DNA of 64,000 bases from Liolophura sinensis (GCF_032854445.1 NC_088295.1:88456644-88520643); one strand, 5' to 3'. Shown: positions 34,001 to 49,000, counted from the stretch's first letter. Program-made: numbers and translations. The notes: generated by a model not told the origin, from the sequence alone.

Positions 34001-37000
34001 AAATCCAAAAATAATAAATAAATAATATTATTTATTACTGGGACCTTGCCTTTGTAATATACTTGTGCAATTCCGTGCATGACTTCATTTGGCATAAAAC
34101 CTCATACTGGGATCAACTGCCGTGTTGTTATTCCGAGATTATAGTCCAGATGTGCTGGATTACACGTAACATGACCATAATGTGGCCTGTGGATTACACG
34201 TAACATGACCATAATGTGACCTGTGGATTACACGTAACATGGCCATTATGTGACCTGCGGATTACACGTAACATGGCCATAATGTGACCTGTGGCCATGG
34301 CATCAAAAGGGTGTTGCCGATCATGACGAAACATTGTTCTTTTTCTTGAGGATTGGTGTCGAGCGTTGCTTGGAAATTGGCTTCTTTCACATTTTCTGAG
34401 CTGGTCAGTCCAATCTATACTTGGGTAGGCCTATACGGATAGTTGTTGTTGTACCTGAATCTGGGGAACAAAGGGGTTAGGTTCTGCGATTGCCTGCTTA
34501 TCGCTCGACGTTAATGAGTCTGTCGTGGCAATACACGCTTCGATCGGCCCGCAAATCAGATAGCGTTAACAGTATGGCTATTTTCAAAGATTGTTTCACT
34601 CATAAATGTATTGACAACTGTGATGGATGGCTTGATATCCGAATAGCGCATGTACATAATGTACAGATCAGCGCCCAGGACAAGGGAGTCATCAACAAAA
34701 GCGAACTCTCTCATTCTATAGTGCAATATGATATAGTTTGACAAACATTAAAATATACATGCAGCACATTTTACATTCTTCATCCTATGTTAATGCACAA
34801 CAGCCAATGATCTAAAAGTTCTGTGAATTAAATTTGTGTTGTTTTAGTTTGTTTGTTTTTGTTTTTTGTTGTTGTTTTGTTTTTTTTGTTTTTTTTAATA
34901 TTTAATATGGAATATCTCACTTATGGTGGGAGGAAACTGAACAGAACCCGGGAAATCTGTACCTTTTAGATATGTATAACTTATGTATCCACTATACATA
35001 CAAGGGTCACGTATCTCGTTGTTTAGTGAGTTGCTTGGATATCTCACCAGTAATATCTAAGGAAATTCGAACAAACCATGCATGTATTAACCGTGTATAC
35101 GTATTGTCTACCACGTTATATATACGAACAGTTACAATCAAGGTGGCAGTCAGCATAAGTGGAAACTGTAGTGGTCTTCGTATAAATGCAAGTCAAGATA
35201 AGATGTACGATCTGAAGACTCTGAAGTTCCCTTTGAATCTAGCACAGGCCTGCATATATCTTTTTATGCGCATTTCTTAAAGGCAACGACCACTGGAGGC
35301 TAAAGCATACATCACATGAAAGACCATTAAAAACTGTCCAGGAAAATGGTTGGATTTTTTTTCTGACCGAGTAAAACTGTGTCAAAAGATCAGATTCTAC
35401 GGTGGTCTTTTGTGACCCACAAGGTATCAATTAAGTCATCTACACTTTTTTGTCTGAAAGAATTCGTTCAAGGTCAAATCAGTGAATGCATTAATAGATC
35501 TATACGTATATGCATTTTGAATGATGAAATGTAGCAGTCTAATGTGTGTTAAGTAGCAAAAACGTTATGTGACGTCACTGATCCAACTGTAGTCATTGCA
35601 GGCCACAACAGAATAAAATATTCAAATGAATTTTACTAGGTTAAACAATTTCAAAAGAACAAATCCAGCTACTTCCCTGGGCAGTTTTGAATGGTCTTTC
35701 ATCTGACACATACCTCATTTTAGTGTTTTCTTTGCCTTTAACGCTAGGAGGTCATGAGTGTACCGTCTAGTGAATGAGGAAGATCAAACTTGATACAGAT
35801 TAGTCTTTAATAACTTGTGCATATAGTCGAATTCATACGAGAACAGGTATAGTTAGAAATTGTTTTCAACGGAATACCTGTATAGGCTGTTGACAAACAG
35901 TTTTCCGGAATTTCAAGCAATTTCGTTCTCATTTTTGTACTCTACATACTTTCTTAGCTCTTTGATGGATGTGTCTTTTGAACGTTGTTTTGGAAATTAG
36001 TCTTGCAATTATTGGCCTGGAACGTTATTTTACTGATGTTTTACGCCGTACTCAAGAATATTTCACTTATACGATTGCAGCCATCATTATGGTAGAGGGA
36101 GATCGGGCAGAGCCCGGGGAATACCCACGATCTTCCGCGCGTTGCTGCAGACCCCCTCACGTACGGCCGGAGAGGGAACCAACATGAGCTGGACTTGAAC
36201 TCAGAGCGACCGCATTGGTGAGAGGCTCCTGGATCATTGCGCCTCGCTGGCGGGCTAACTACCTCGGCCACATAGGCCCCACGATTGGTATCAGAACGTC
36301 TGATATGACGCCTAGATTAATCATACTAATGTATCATTAGTGCTATTTAGGTGTGATTTACAAACCTTGTTGTGTTCTAGGTTTGAACATCAAAAGTTTT
36401 CGTCACACATCTCATTTGTTAAATGCCATTACCTGATACAACATGATCAATGATACAGATGTTTTAAACTGCCCCTATTCAGGCATTGTGAAATGGTCTA
36501 AATGCGCGGATTTCAAAAAACAAACCAACTTCTCCTTTCTTTGTGTTTCTACAAGATATATAGAGTTATGCTCCAACAAAAAATCTAGCAGGTATGGCAC
36601 TGTAGCAAGTATTGTAACACGTTGCTTGAACTAAATTTTCATGTCTATTTTAGACGAGAGACTTTGTTCAGTAAATTTCCTGATACGTGTGTAAATAATA
36701 ATTTTTAACCTTCTACGCGCTGAAATGTTACCACAAATCCCAATCCCTACCTGTACCACGTACCAGGTATTTCAAGTGTTTTAAATCAAACCAACAAGCA
36801 GCGGTAAAGTCTGAAGCCCCTCCTTATAGTAACCAGAGCATAAATGCTTTATTTACATTCGGGTTTGATAATCCTGCTCCACTCAAAACACACAAGACAG
36901 TCAATACCGGTACAAATGTGATGGAGCGAGTCTTCAACAGCCCGTAAAGCTGTAACCGCGGCACTGGCCCGTGTTGTTTAGCAAGTTGTGGAAGTACCAC

Positions 37001-40000
37001 AACCTACCGTGAGGTAATGCCAGCGGCACTGGCCCGTGTTGTTTAGCAAGTTGTGGAAGTACCACAACCTGCCGTGAGTTAATGCCAGCGGCACTCGCCC
37101 GTGTTGTTTAGCAAGTTGTGGAAGTACCACAACCTACCGTGAGGTAATGCCAGCTGCACTGGCCCGTGTTGTTTAGCAAGTTGTGGAAGTACCACAACCT
37201 ACCATGAGGTAATGCCAGCGGCACTCACCCGTGTTGTTTACCAGGTTGTGAAAGTACCACAACCTACCATGAGGTAATGCCAGCGGCACTCGCCCATATT
37301 TCTCAAGGTTCGTGCCGCCACCTGCAGTGAGGTAAGGCCAGGAAATGTGAGCGGCAATCGTCCGTATTGCTTAAATAGTTTGTGAGGTACCACTACCAGT
37401 GCATCACGAGAGGTTGTGAAAGTAGCGCTGTCTGTACAAAGATTTGCCCGTGATAATGGCCTGTGTTCCAACAGCCACCTGCGGGAACTTTTAGCAGGGG
37501 CATTGGGTGGTGTTGTTTACAGCTCATTGAATTACCACCACCTGCGGGGAAGTCTTAATAGTTTATGCCCCCACTTGCAGTGGACTCATGGCCAGATTGT
37601 TTACTTGATTGTTGTTTAACGTCTCACTGGCGAAGTTTTCGGATGTATGATGACCGGTGAAGGGAAATATATTCGGCCTGTAGGGATGACTTTACATTTG
37701 CACAGACAATCCGGGTAAATTTTGATAGAGGGTTGTGCCTCTGAGCTGTCGGTTGTTAAATAAAGATCTAAGATGACAGCCGGGTAGAAACTAGTTCGGT
37801 TGGTTTGTATCATACCTAGAAACCTTTGAACACCTTAGTATTTAAAAAGAGCAAAACGTGTGATTCCGAAACCACCATTATTGAACATATCTTCAGTCAG
37901 ATTGAGATTTCAGGTTATATGTAAACGATATGATTTCCTACAGTGCTTACTACAGTGCAGCGACGGTTGCAATTGGCTTACTTAAAACTTAGTCATCTCA
38001 AATGGTACATCGTACGATAGTTAAGAAGGTTGCGTGTATTTGTGAGAATCTTTGACTGCAAATAACTGGGCTGTTAACTCTGACTGGATAGCTCGGTTTG
38101 TGGGTCTGTGGGCTAGTCACAAAAGCATTAGTTACATTCGATGACTGCAATTTACTGTCCATTGTTGGCCTACATTGAGAATGAACGTGGTTGATGCATT
38201 TTTTCTTTTTTTTTAAGGGCCACAATGTGACGCGGACTGTGAAAACGTCGCTCGCTTATCTTCTGACTGGAAACTGCCAATGATTAGCTTCAGCTGTATG
38301 TCGGACAACCTCTCCGACAAACAGAAGTACGCTTTCTTCTCGCGAACCATCACAAAGTTAGATGGGATTTATCGCTTTGTGAGGGCAGTTGTAACACATT
38401 TTGGATGGGATCATGTCACATGTATCGCTCCTCGGACGAATGTGGCTAAACTCTTAAAGGTAAGACATTTTTATATCTCTTAAATATTCTAAAGTTTTAG
38501 AAACTTAGAAATTAAGTTAGTTTTACCACATTCTCACCTGGTGGCAACGCGGTATGGCAAACAGGCCTACATGAGGTCTAACATAAGGCAATAGGCCTAC
38601 ATATACTCAAATAGTAATTGTCCAAGCGATAATACTGATCTTCTGAATTGTTTACTCAAGGGCATGGGATGTTATCAGTTAGAAATATGTAGAGCGTTGA
38701 TTGTTTCTGTTGAATCGATAATCACCATTGCTTCCGGACAGACACGTATGGCTCGATCGTGCCGTAATGCGGCGAAGCTAAGTCACAAAGAGACACCACA
38801 CCTATGCTGTAATGTTCAGGGCAACCCCCCCCCCACCCCCACCCCCCACCCCAACACCCCCACCCTCCACCCCCCACCCTTTGGTGTTATTGTCTTGCAT
38901 TACTCTCCAGCAAGTGACACAGGAAAAAGATGCCTAAATTTAATCTTGTTTTCAAAGCACAGAATCGATAACTAGTGAGTACATGTAGCTTAGAGACAGT
39001 ACAAACAGATTCTTTTTTGGTTGGGTAATTGGAAAAATGGTTGATAGTTTATAGAGCAGCAGAAAATTACGATTCAAAAGGTGCTATTTTATGGCTTTGT
39101 AAGCTTTAATTTATTGTTAATTTTATTCTACAGAACACATTGACTCTACGCTCTATGTAGTCTATGCACTTGGTCGACTTTAAAATACTTTGAAATGGTA
39201 CTTAACTGACAACGAGAGGTTTAAAGGCTGCTAATACATCGATGGTATGACTTAGCAGATCTGTAATTTCCCATGAGTAATTGAACAGAGATTCTTGAAG
39301 AAAAACAAGGAATGGTTAGTTACGGAGTCGAAATTTGGGAGGGATTTACCAGCTCCTGAGCGGATGGGATTCAATGACAGTGGCTACAACCCTAATATAC
39401 ATATCTACGGCCCCCCGTGGGGTTTCCGGGGTGATAAGAATAGGACCTCAGCCCTCTAGGCAAGCTTGTCGTAAAAGACGACTAACCTAGAGCTCTCCTG
39501 TGTGAGCCCGGTGAATATAATAGGCTCACATCTTCTCGGTTGTGTGAGAGGCAACCGGGGAGCTACCTGTTTGCCGTGGGTTTCGACCCGTAATCTCCGA
39601 GGACGGGATCCTGGTGGCTGAGGGTGTGTTGGTCTTGCGGGATCCTCACGCCCAACACGCCACTTTGGCCCTTACTTGGAGAGAGACGGGAGTTCGGATG
39701 AACCCGGTCCGATCAATCGGCTGGTCACGTCAAGCCCTACTCTTGATCCTGTTTGTTATTCTTTCACATACTGTGATGTCAAGTTGGGTTTTCTCCAAAT
39801 ACTCCTGTTCGGGGTCAGTGTAGAAGGCGGTGGCTGCTAAAAAAAGGAAAAAATGATGTTCCCTTAGATATTGAAGAAGGAAATAATTATTTTCCTGCCT
39901 TCTTAGTAATATCTAATAAAAATGAAAATCACGGAAAAATGAAAATCAATCCATTTGTATTGAAAAAAAACAATAGAAAGTTATGCTGGAACGTTAAAAC

Positions 40001-43000
40001 AAGTTAAGAAAATGAAATCTGGAAACATTCTGAATGCTCCAGAAAACAACAATATCTAAATTTACTAAAAATTCAAAATATAGGAGAGCAGCCTGTTTCT
40101 GTTTCTCCTCATAATACATTGAACTGCTGTCATGGTATAATTCGTGACAGAGACCAGGACGTTACCGAAATGACTGAACAACAAATAACTGAAGAACTAA
40201 AACACCAAGGAGTAAGTAAGGTAAAACGCGCATCCTAATTAGAAGAGAAGGAAATCTGGTAAAAACGAACACTTACATGTTAACATTCAATAAAACATCC
40301 CTTCCAGCATCTAAAATTTATATGTATTGGACCATAAAGTGTAAGGGTGGAGTTATTTATACCTAACCCCACCCGGTGTTTCTCCTGTCAGAGGTTTGGC
40401 CATGGCAGGAGTCAATGCCGCAACACACTGGTCTGCTTTAGATCTGCGGGAGCAGGTCATGAGGGCTTCGACTGCACAAAAACAGTAAAATGTGTGAATT
40501 GTAGTGGAGCCCACATGACTTCTCCCAAGGACTACCCTCTCTTCAAAAAAGAAAAGGAAATTATAACCTTAAAATGTAAAAATAATATATCGTATCAAGA
40601 AGCTAAGCGTCTGGTCTCTGCCACGAATGTCCTCACTACCTCTACATATGCAAATGTTGTAAGGAAAACCACAGTTTCTGTGGGGGTCCAAACAACTTTT
40701 ACTTGGCCTATTGGCAAAGAACACCCACAGAAACTGGTCATAAAACCCTTAAATAACACAGCCAGTTCATCGTCACAAACTGATATAAACCTTTCTAAAA
40801 TACCCGATACTTTACCTGATTATCCAGCACTTTCTTTGTCTGACAGCACATCATATGATAATAAATCCAAATCTTGTAAACCCATTGATTCTTCACAGGA
40901 AACAACGGGCGACAAAAATAAATGTGAGAAAAATCATAAAAGGGATAAACCTAGTGGCCCCCTTGTGCGTCGCTCTAAGGCCACTAGAAACCCTATCCAA
41001 ACTTTTAATAAGTTTGGATCGTTGGAGGACGTTGATCCTTAACATCATGTGCAGACGCGATGGATACGTCATCTGCACCTGGGAGGTCTCCTAGTAGATC
41101 TCCCAAAAAGGGTCGTCCTCGGTCCAAACATGAATCCCCTATACGCCTACCTCCATGATGTCTTCTTTAGACAAAATTATACAGTGGAATTGTCGAGGTC
41201 TTAAGGTAAATCTTATTGAAATAACACAGCTAGTTCAATCTTTAAATCCAGTTGCCCTGTGTCTTCAGGAAACTCACCTGAAGACATCTGACAAAGATAA
41301 ATTATCTCTTAAAAATTATACACTTTATAGCAATTATTCTGGTGAAGAAGAGCGAGCTTGTGGCGGCTCCCCTATTTTCGTAAATAATAATATAATTCAC
41401 TGTCCTGTTGATCTCGTTACTGAGTTTCAGACTGTGGCCGTCCGTGTTTCTTTGTCGGAAACAGTTACTTTATGTTCGATCTATATTCCTCCTCATTCTT
41501 CTTTGTCAATCTCCCAATTACATAACTTGAAAGAACAACTTCCATCCCCTTTTATAATTATGGGGGATTTTAATGCCCATAACCCCTTATGGGGCAGTAA
41601 TAATATAAACGGTAAAGGCAAAACTTTGGAAGATTTTTAATCGAAAGATGAACTGATGTTATTTCAGTGATGGTTCTAATACCTATTTACATAGGTAAAT
41701 GGCGCTTATTCTACTATCGATCTCACTATCACAGATCCATCACTTCTCCTTGATTTTTCTTGGAAGGTGCATGACGATCTTTGTGGTAGTGACCATTTTC
41801 CTATAATCCTAGAACATATCACTTCTAATTCTTTAGAACGTGTAGCTAGGTGGAAATTCGATAAAGCAGACTGGATCGCATTTGAGATGTTCTGTGAGGC
41901 TGATATCTCTTCAGAGACTCTCAAAGCAGCAAATGATCCTATGTTAAAATTTAACGAGCTTGTATTATGAGCTGCCGATAAAACTATACCTAAGACCTCA
42001 ACAAATCCCACATCAAAAAGTAAACCCTCGTACGACAATGACTGTCGTAAAGCCATAAAGGACCGTAAAAAGGCTGAACGCAGATTTAATCATTGTCCGA
42101 CTGATAATAATTTAGACCAGGTTCGTAATTTTAGAGCTAAGGCTCGTCGATTACTCAAGTCCAAGAGACGATCTTGTTGGCGGAACTTTGTTTTGGGCAT
42201 TACGTCAAAAACACCTATGCGTAAGGTCTGGAACATGGTTCAGAAACTTAAGGGCAAAAATAATAAAGCCAAAGTCCAGCATTTGAAAGATGGAGGTAAT
42301 ATATGAACTTCTCCATCTGGTATAGCAAATAAAATAGCTGAGACAATTTCCAAGAAATCTTCTCCAGAGAATTATACTTCAGAATTTCAAAACATTAAAA
42401 ACTAGAGGGAGAAAATTAAATTGCCCTTTTCTTCTAAGAATTTAGAAGATTATAATCGTCCTTTTAATATCGAGGAACTTAAAACTGCATTAAGAAAGGC
42501 CCACGATACTGCTTGTGGTCCTGACAACGTATATTATAAGTTTCTGAATCATTTACCAGCTGAGCCACTGGAGACTCTCTTGGCCTTACTTAATGATATT
42601 TGGATAACTGGTAATTTTCCACCGTCATGGAGGGAGGTGTGTATTATCTCGGTTCCCAAACCGGGTAAGGATCATACTGATCCAAATAATTACCGTCCCA
42701 TATCTCTTACCAGCTGTGTCTGTAAGACTATGGAACGGATGATCAACGATAGGCTTCTTTGGTTTCTTGAATCCAACATGCTTTTATCTAATATTCAATG
42801 TGGTTTTCGGCAAGGTAGATCTACCATGGATCCCCTTGTTCGATTTGAAACCTTTATTCGTGATGGTTTTGTTAATAATGAACATGTGGTGTCCATATTT
42901 TTTGACCTTGAAAAGACCTACGACACCACATGGAAGTATGGTATTTTAAAAGACCTCGCGGATATGGGACTTAAAGGTCGATTACCTATATTTATATCTC

Positions 43001-46000
43001 AATTTTTATCTGATCGTCAGTTTAAGGTACGGGTTGGGTCCACTCTTTCTGTCTCTTATGAACAGGAAATGGGTGTACCCCGGGGCAGCATTCTATCACC
43101 AACTCTGTTTAGCATAAAAATAAATAGCCTAGCCAAAACATTAACATCAGGCACAGAGGGTTCTTTGTACGTGGATGATTTCCTTATATGCTACCGAGCT
43201 AAGAAGATGAATAATATCGAACGTCAGTTGCAGCTTTGTCTTAATAAGATTGAGAAATGGACAACTGAAAACGGTTTTAGATTTTCAACGTCTAAAACCG
43301 TCGGTATGCATTTTTGTAATAAACGGAAACTTCATCTTGACCCTGAGCTCAGTTTTTTTGGTGAACAGATTAAAATTGTTGGAGAAACAAAATTTTTAGG
43401 TATAATATTTGATAGTAAGCTATCTTTTATACCTCATATCAAAATGCTTAAAGCTAAATGTACAAAGTCTCTCGATATAATTAAGGTCGTGTCTAGCACC
43501 GATTGGGGTGCTGACCGATCAGTTTTACTTAATTTATATCGTTCTCTGGTGAGGTCTAACTTAGACTATGGATCCATCATTTACGGTTCCGCTAGGAAGT
43601 CGTACATTAAAATGTTGGATCCTGTCCATCACCAAGGTTTGAGGCTCACCCTTGGTGCTTTTAGAACCTCGCCAGTAGAAAGTTTATACGTGGAGGCAAA
43701 TGAGCCTTCTTTATACAACCGTCGTATAAAACTGAGCCTTCAATATGCTACAAAACTTAAAGCACATCCAACAAACCCTGCCTACGACTGTGTTTTCAAT
43801 CCATTATATGTAGACAAATATACTAAATGTCCTAACAAGATCCCTTCGTTTGCTCTTCGTATACGGGACCATATTGTGGATGCTAACATCAAACTGGAGG
43901 ATATAGCTCCGGTGTCTTTTCCGGAGTCTCCTCCATGGCTTCTTCCACAACCTAAACTAATATTTGATCTACGTAAATATAATAAATCAAATACAAATCC
44001 TCTTATAATTCAAGTTTTGCTGAAATCAAGGCTGATTATATGGATTATGAATTTATATATACTGAAGGGTCAAAGGATGGGGACAGGGTTGCGGCTGAGG
44101 CTGTCTTAGAGCAGCGGGTCACTTCTCTTCGTCTACCACCTTCATCTTCTATCTTTTCTGCAGAGGCCAGGGCTATACTCCTGGCCTTATCATATGTTTC
44201 TTCTGGGCATGCCCGGAGGGCAGTGATATGCAGCGACTCGCTGTCTTGTCTTTTGGCGATTCAGAATAATAAATTTAAAAATCCATTGATACTTGAGATA
44301 ATAGCCAAACACCGAAAACTAATTAAAAGAGGTAAAGATATTATATTCTGTTGGATACCAAGTCATATTGGTATTCATGGAAACACAGTCGTGGACAGGG
44401 AAGCAAAAGCGACCCTGTATAAACCTGTATCTCGGGTTAAAAAATCCCTTATACTGACGTGAAGTCTAATATTCTTAAATATATTCATCGCCTTTGACAG
44501 GGTGAATGGGTCTTGCAGATCCACAATAAACTGCATGCCATTTATCCTGTCATTGGCTACAATGCCTATACTTGTCAAATGTCTCGCAGAGATCGAGTAG
44601 TTTTAACGAGGTGTCGTATTGGGCATTCTCATCTGACACACAATTTTGTCTTGGATGGGAGCAGTGCTCCTGAGTGTGTTGGATGTGATGCTCAATACAG
44701 CATCAACCATATCCTGGTTGACTGTGTAGACTTTACTCATGTTCGGCAAAGATTTTACACAGTCAAATCTATATATGATTTATTTGACAGCATCGCTGAC
44801 GATGTTATCATAAAATATTTGAAGGCCATTGGCCTATATCATAAAATATAAATTTTAATTGTCCGAAATATTTATAGATGGACAATTATATACATATAGC
44901 TGTCCAGATATACTATTTTTTAAATATGCTGGTTTTCGAGTTTTAACTGTTTTGGTTTTTTCTTATCTGATTTTAAACATGTCTGTACTTTTTGTTTTAT
45001 TTTTGATGTTCATATTGTCATATCGAAAACCTTAACCGTCTTATGTTTTCACCTTGTTCTCGCCACCATATAGCTGAAATATTGCCGATGTGGCGTTAAG
45101 CCATAATCACTCATCCATTCATTCATTCATATCTACGGATGTTTTTGTAGTGAAACAGCTCGTGAAATACATTGTAACCTTTAATCAACACATTCGATAT
45201 TAGCGTTTTTATTTTCACCTTCCTCAATTTACATCAGGCTAAACTGGAGGAAGACAATTTCACAGCTGCAGCCTTCAGTGGATCTTTCCACGAACACGGG
45301 AATCTGGCCATTCATTTCCTCAGGAAACTGGCGTCAAACTCTAGAGGTGAGATCCGGTACATCACTTCTGCGTGACGTTTGGACGTGTCTTATTGGTTGG
45401 CCTTAAACTTGGACAGGTTTATCGGAGTAAACCTAATACCTCAGAGTCATATTGAAACTCCTCGTTTGCTTAAGAATCTTGAGCATATTCCACAAAACCA
45501 AGATTCAGACTGTGATTTAGAACTGAAAATGTTCAATATACTGTAGCTCGGAAGTAAAGAAAAAAAATTCTTACCACTGTAATTAAGTGGTAAGCTGAAT
45601 TTTTCATATCCGACCTCAGTTAACAAGAGATCAGGTGAACACAAAATGCGCCTCAACAAATGCACTGGTTTGAAATGTATAAAAAAAATACCACCAACGT
45701 TGTGGCGAGTATAACCCCTGAGGGGAATATTCGTGGGTGTCGACGATGTGTATGTGGTTACCATGGCAACCACGCAAGTGAACAAATGTTTCCACCAAAA
45801 ATGAAAACCTCATGCGGAAAATAGTTGGAGCTGTAACCTGGACAAGAAGTTATTTCTATTTGTATAGTATATGTAAGGAAAATGGCTATCTGGTTGCCAT
45901 GACAACCACGGAAATGGATAATATGAGTCGCGACACATCTTAATCTGTGTATAAGTGTATCCAGCAAAATTAAAAGTCTATGTGAAAAACTGTTGGAGTT

Positions 46001-49000
46001 ATAACCGGGATACGAAATCATATATATTGATATAGAATACATTAGGAAGTGGCAATTTGGTTACCATGACAACAGAGCAAATGGACAAATGTGAGTTGCG
46101 ACACATCGTCATCTGTGTATGTATGTATCCACCAAAAAACATTGGAAAAACAATTGGAGATACAGCCCGGAAACGAATACGGACGGACAGATTGATAGCC
46201 AGACAAAATCCCTAATGGTGATGTATAAAGATTGATTTGTAAACTTTGCCCATAAATCAAGGTTTTTAGAGCAATCGTGAGCTATTTGTTAATTGTAGTT
46301 AACATCCCATTCGTGATAACGTGGACCAGCATTATCCTGACATTGTAGTTAACATCCCATGTGTGATAACGTGGACCAGCATTATCCTGACATTGTAGTT
46401 AACATCCCATGTGTGATAACGTGGACCAGCATTATCCTGACATTGTAGTTAACATCCCATGTGTGATAACGTGGACCAGCATTATCCTGACATTGTAGTT
46501 AACATCCCATGTGTGATAACGTGGACCAGCATTATCCTGACATTGTAGTTAACATCCCATGTGTGATAACGTGGACCAGCATTATCCTGACATTGTAGTT
46601 AACATCCCATGTGTGATAACGTGGACCAGCATTATCCTGACATTGTAGTTAACATCCCATGTGTGATAACGTGGACCAACATTATCCTGACATTGTAGTT
46701 AACATCCCATGTGTGATAACGTGGACCAGCATTATCCTGACATTGTAGTTAACATCCCATGTGTGATAACGTGGACCAGCATTATCCTGACATGGTAGTT
46801 AACATCCCATTCGTGATAACGTGGACCAACATTATCCTGACATTGTAGTTAACATCCCATGTGTGATAACGTGGACCAGCATTATCCTGACACTAAAATC
46901 GTTTTTTGAAGTCTGTCATGATATTTGATGTTTTGTTGTTTGCAGTGTTCGTCCTCTTCGGCAACAATGAAGACATAGGGGATACATTGCTACTGGCAGA
47001 TGAACTCGGTATGTTGAATGGGGATTTTGTGTTTATGACGGTTTTGATGAGCAGAGAACTGTTGCTGGCAGGACAGAGCGACCGTGCGAGGAGATCAGCT
47101 CTGGACATAGCTATGGAAGGTGAGACCACTCACGCTGACGATATGCATATCTTTCTTCGGCAAATTATGTATCTTCGCATGGTACAATCTTTTTTTTTTT
47201 TTTTTTTGAATCGGAAATCTAACTAGCTCCGTTTTGTAATGTGTCTTTGCCCAGGGCCACTAATGTGTTGGTATAGGGTCGACTTTGCTTTCTACGCAAC
47301 TGGTTGATGCCATAATTTAGGGTTTGTTTTAGGTTCGGTGATTCATTCCGTGCTGGTCACACTTCTTATTTCCGTGCTATCTGCTTTACTTATATACAGA
47401 TATATTTATTTATTAATGTGATTGGTGTTTTGCGCCGTACTGAAGAATATTTCACGTATATGACGGTGGTCAGCATTATGGTGGGTGGAAAACGGACAGA
47501 GCCCAGGGGAAACCCACGACAATCCGCAGGTTGCAGTCAGTCCTTTCCACTTACGACCGGAGAGGAAGTCAGCATGATCTGGATTTGAACTCACAACAAC
47601 TGCATTGGTGGGAGGTTCATGGGTCATTGCGCTCACGAAGCCCCCGTGTACACAAATATACATCAAAAAGTTATGAATTGTTTTTTAGGAAAACCGCATC
47701 CCTCTGAAGGTAGCTGACCTTTCACAGCCATGTCTGATCTTGCACTTGTACAATGTTTGTACTTGTATTTCTGTGTTTATAGGACTCCTGGACATAACAT
47801 TTGAGGACGACTACAACCACACGGAGTATTTACTCTTCTATCAAAACCTGTCGAACGCCTTGATGAGCGGTGCTCAAAGCAACGTACGGATCATTTTTAT
47901 GGATTGGTACATTCGGTTTTATTCACGAAAATTTTATAAAGTTTTGTTCTACATGTATATACAACTTAGGAATGGTATTATAGCATGTGAGCCATTGTTC
48001 ATAACCTGCATCAGGGTATTGTGTTACATTTGTAGATGTATTTCACGCCACGTTTGATATTCGACTCTTTCTACGCCTACGGACTTGCAGTACAAGAGGC
48101 AATAGAAGATGGTTTTGAACTTGAAGATCGTCAGGAAATTTTTAACCGAATTTATCCCAGAGTTTTCCTTGGTGAGTAAAATCACTGTTGTACTCAACAG
48201 GATCATGTTTTCCCATTTACGTTCCGTAACACTGTTTAGCGTTACCCACCTACTGCTGAATGCCACACCACGTTCTGCGACATATATTAACGTAAGTGGA
48301 TTTGTTGAATTAACTAAATCTAGGACATGCAAACATTTGATTTCCTGAAGAAGTCATGTATTTACAGAAAATTTTGAAGGTTAATTTTTCTCAGAAAAAA
48401 GGTGAAGTAGCTTGGGTATACCTTATGGAAGCAGAAGCAAGTCTGAGAATGTGCTTTTGCGCCACTTTTCTCGGCAAAAATTTTTTTAGGGACTTGAAAT
48501 TCCAAATGCGGGATTTAAGACCTTCCAATTTAAAACTTTGAGAACGTTTGGCTCCGTGATATTGGATGATCAAAGTGTCAAAAAAATGTTCCTCAATGCA
48601 TATAATCTGTATAGTTTCATTTCTTGAAAACGATTTTCGGTTATATTGGTATGTACGTTCAATTGTGTAATTCATTCAATATTTACACATTATCTCCTTC
48701 ACCAATATCGAGTGCGACAAGAAAATTAACTTACAATGAGTGCAGTAACTAAACCAATTCTTCTTCTCACAATTTACGTGATCTTTAATTCATTGTGTGT
48801 GTGTGTGTGTGGGTGCGTGTGTGGTGGTACGTGTGTATGTGTGTGATTGGGTTTCGTTGTGCCTTTTGTCTCTTGGCAATCGCGGTCGGAACGAAGGTGC
48901 CAGTGGTCCAGTCAGAATGGACGATAATGGTGACAGAGACATGGATTTTGTTATCAAAAACATTCGTCGAGGACAACAAGTCACGGTTGGCTACTACAAC

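Larger units (their letters stand above)
25024..38217. other. Gene C intron 1 (13.2 kb)
   Basis: A phase-1 intron filled with arrays (25484-26350, 29390-31780, 31779-31937, 34155-34292, 36955-37345) and SINEs (27302-27545, 27610-27683, 31398-31668, 32281-32538, 33535-33628, 33922-34025, 34903-34958, 36034-36280). Two stretches look exon-like (28915-29148, 32045-32172) but neither is confirmed. Confidence 0.8.
39411..45127 (+). mobile_element. I/Nimb-like LINE, essentially full length, inactive
   Basis: It is flanked by an 11-bp target-site duplication, catatctacgg, at 39400-39410 and 45128-45138. The order is a GC-rich 5' UTR (39411-39850), ORF1 remnant with CCHC knuckles, ORF2 with AP-like endonuclease, reverse transcriptase, RNase H and a C-terminal zinc knuckle, then a 3' UTR ending in gccgatgtggcgttaagcca and (attc)n. 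RNase H plus the gag-like knuckles place it in the I superfamily, probably Nimb. Both ORFs carry stops and frameshifts. It sits in sense orientation in intron 2 of gene C. Confidence 0.9.
38460..45237. other. Gene C intron 2 with LINE
   Basis: Apart from the LINE (39411-45127) it contains a C-rich microsatellite (38824-38880) and otherwise unassigned sequence at 38460-39399. Confidence 0.7.
45347..46945. other. Gene C intron 3
   Basis: It contains a three-unit ~165-bp repeat (45735-46215) and the 50-bp array (46291-46893), leaving only about 50 bases before the exon 4 acceptor. Confidence 0.7.

Noticed and set aside
34490-35280. ORFs of 83 and 102 codons in gene C intron 1
   Set aside because: No domain, no splice context and no similarity to neighbouring genes. 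Their length is expected by chance in AT-rich intron sequence.
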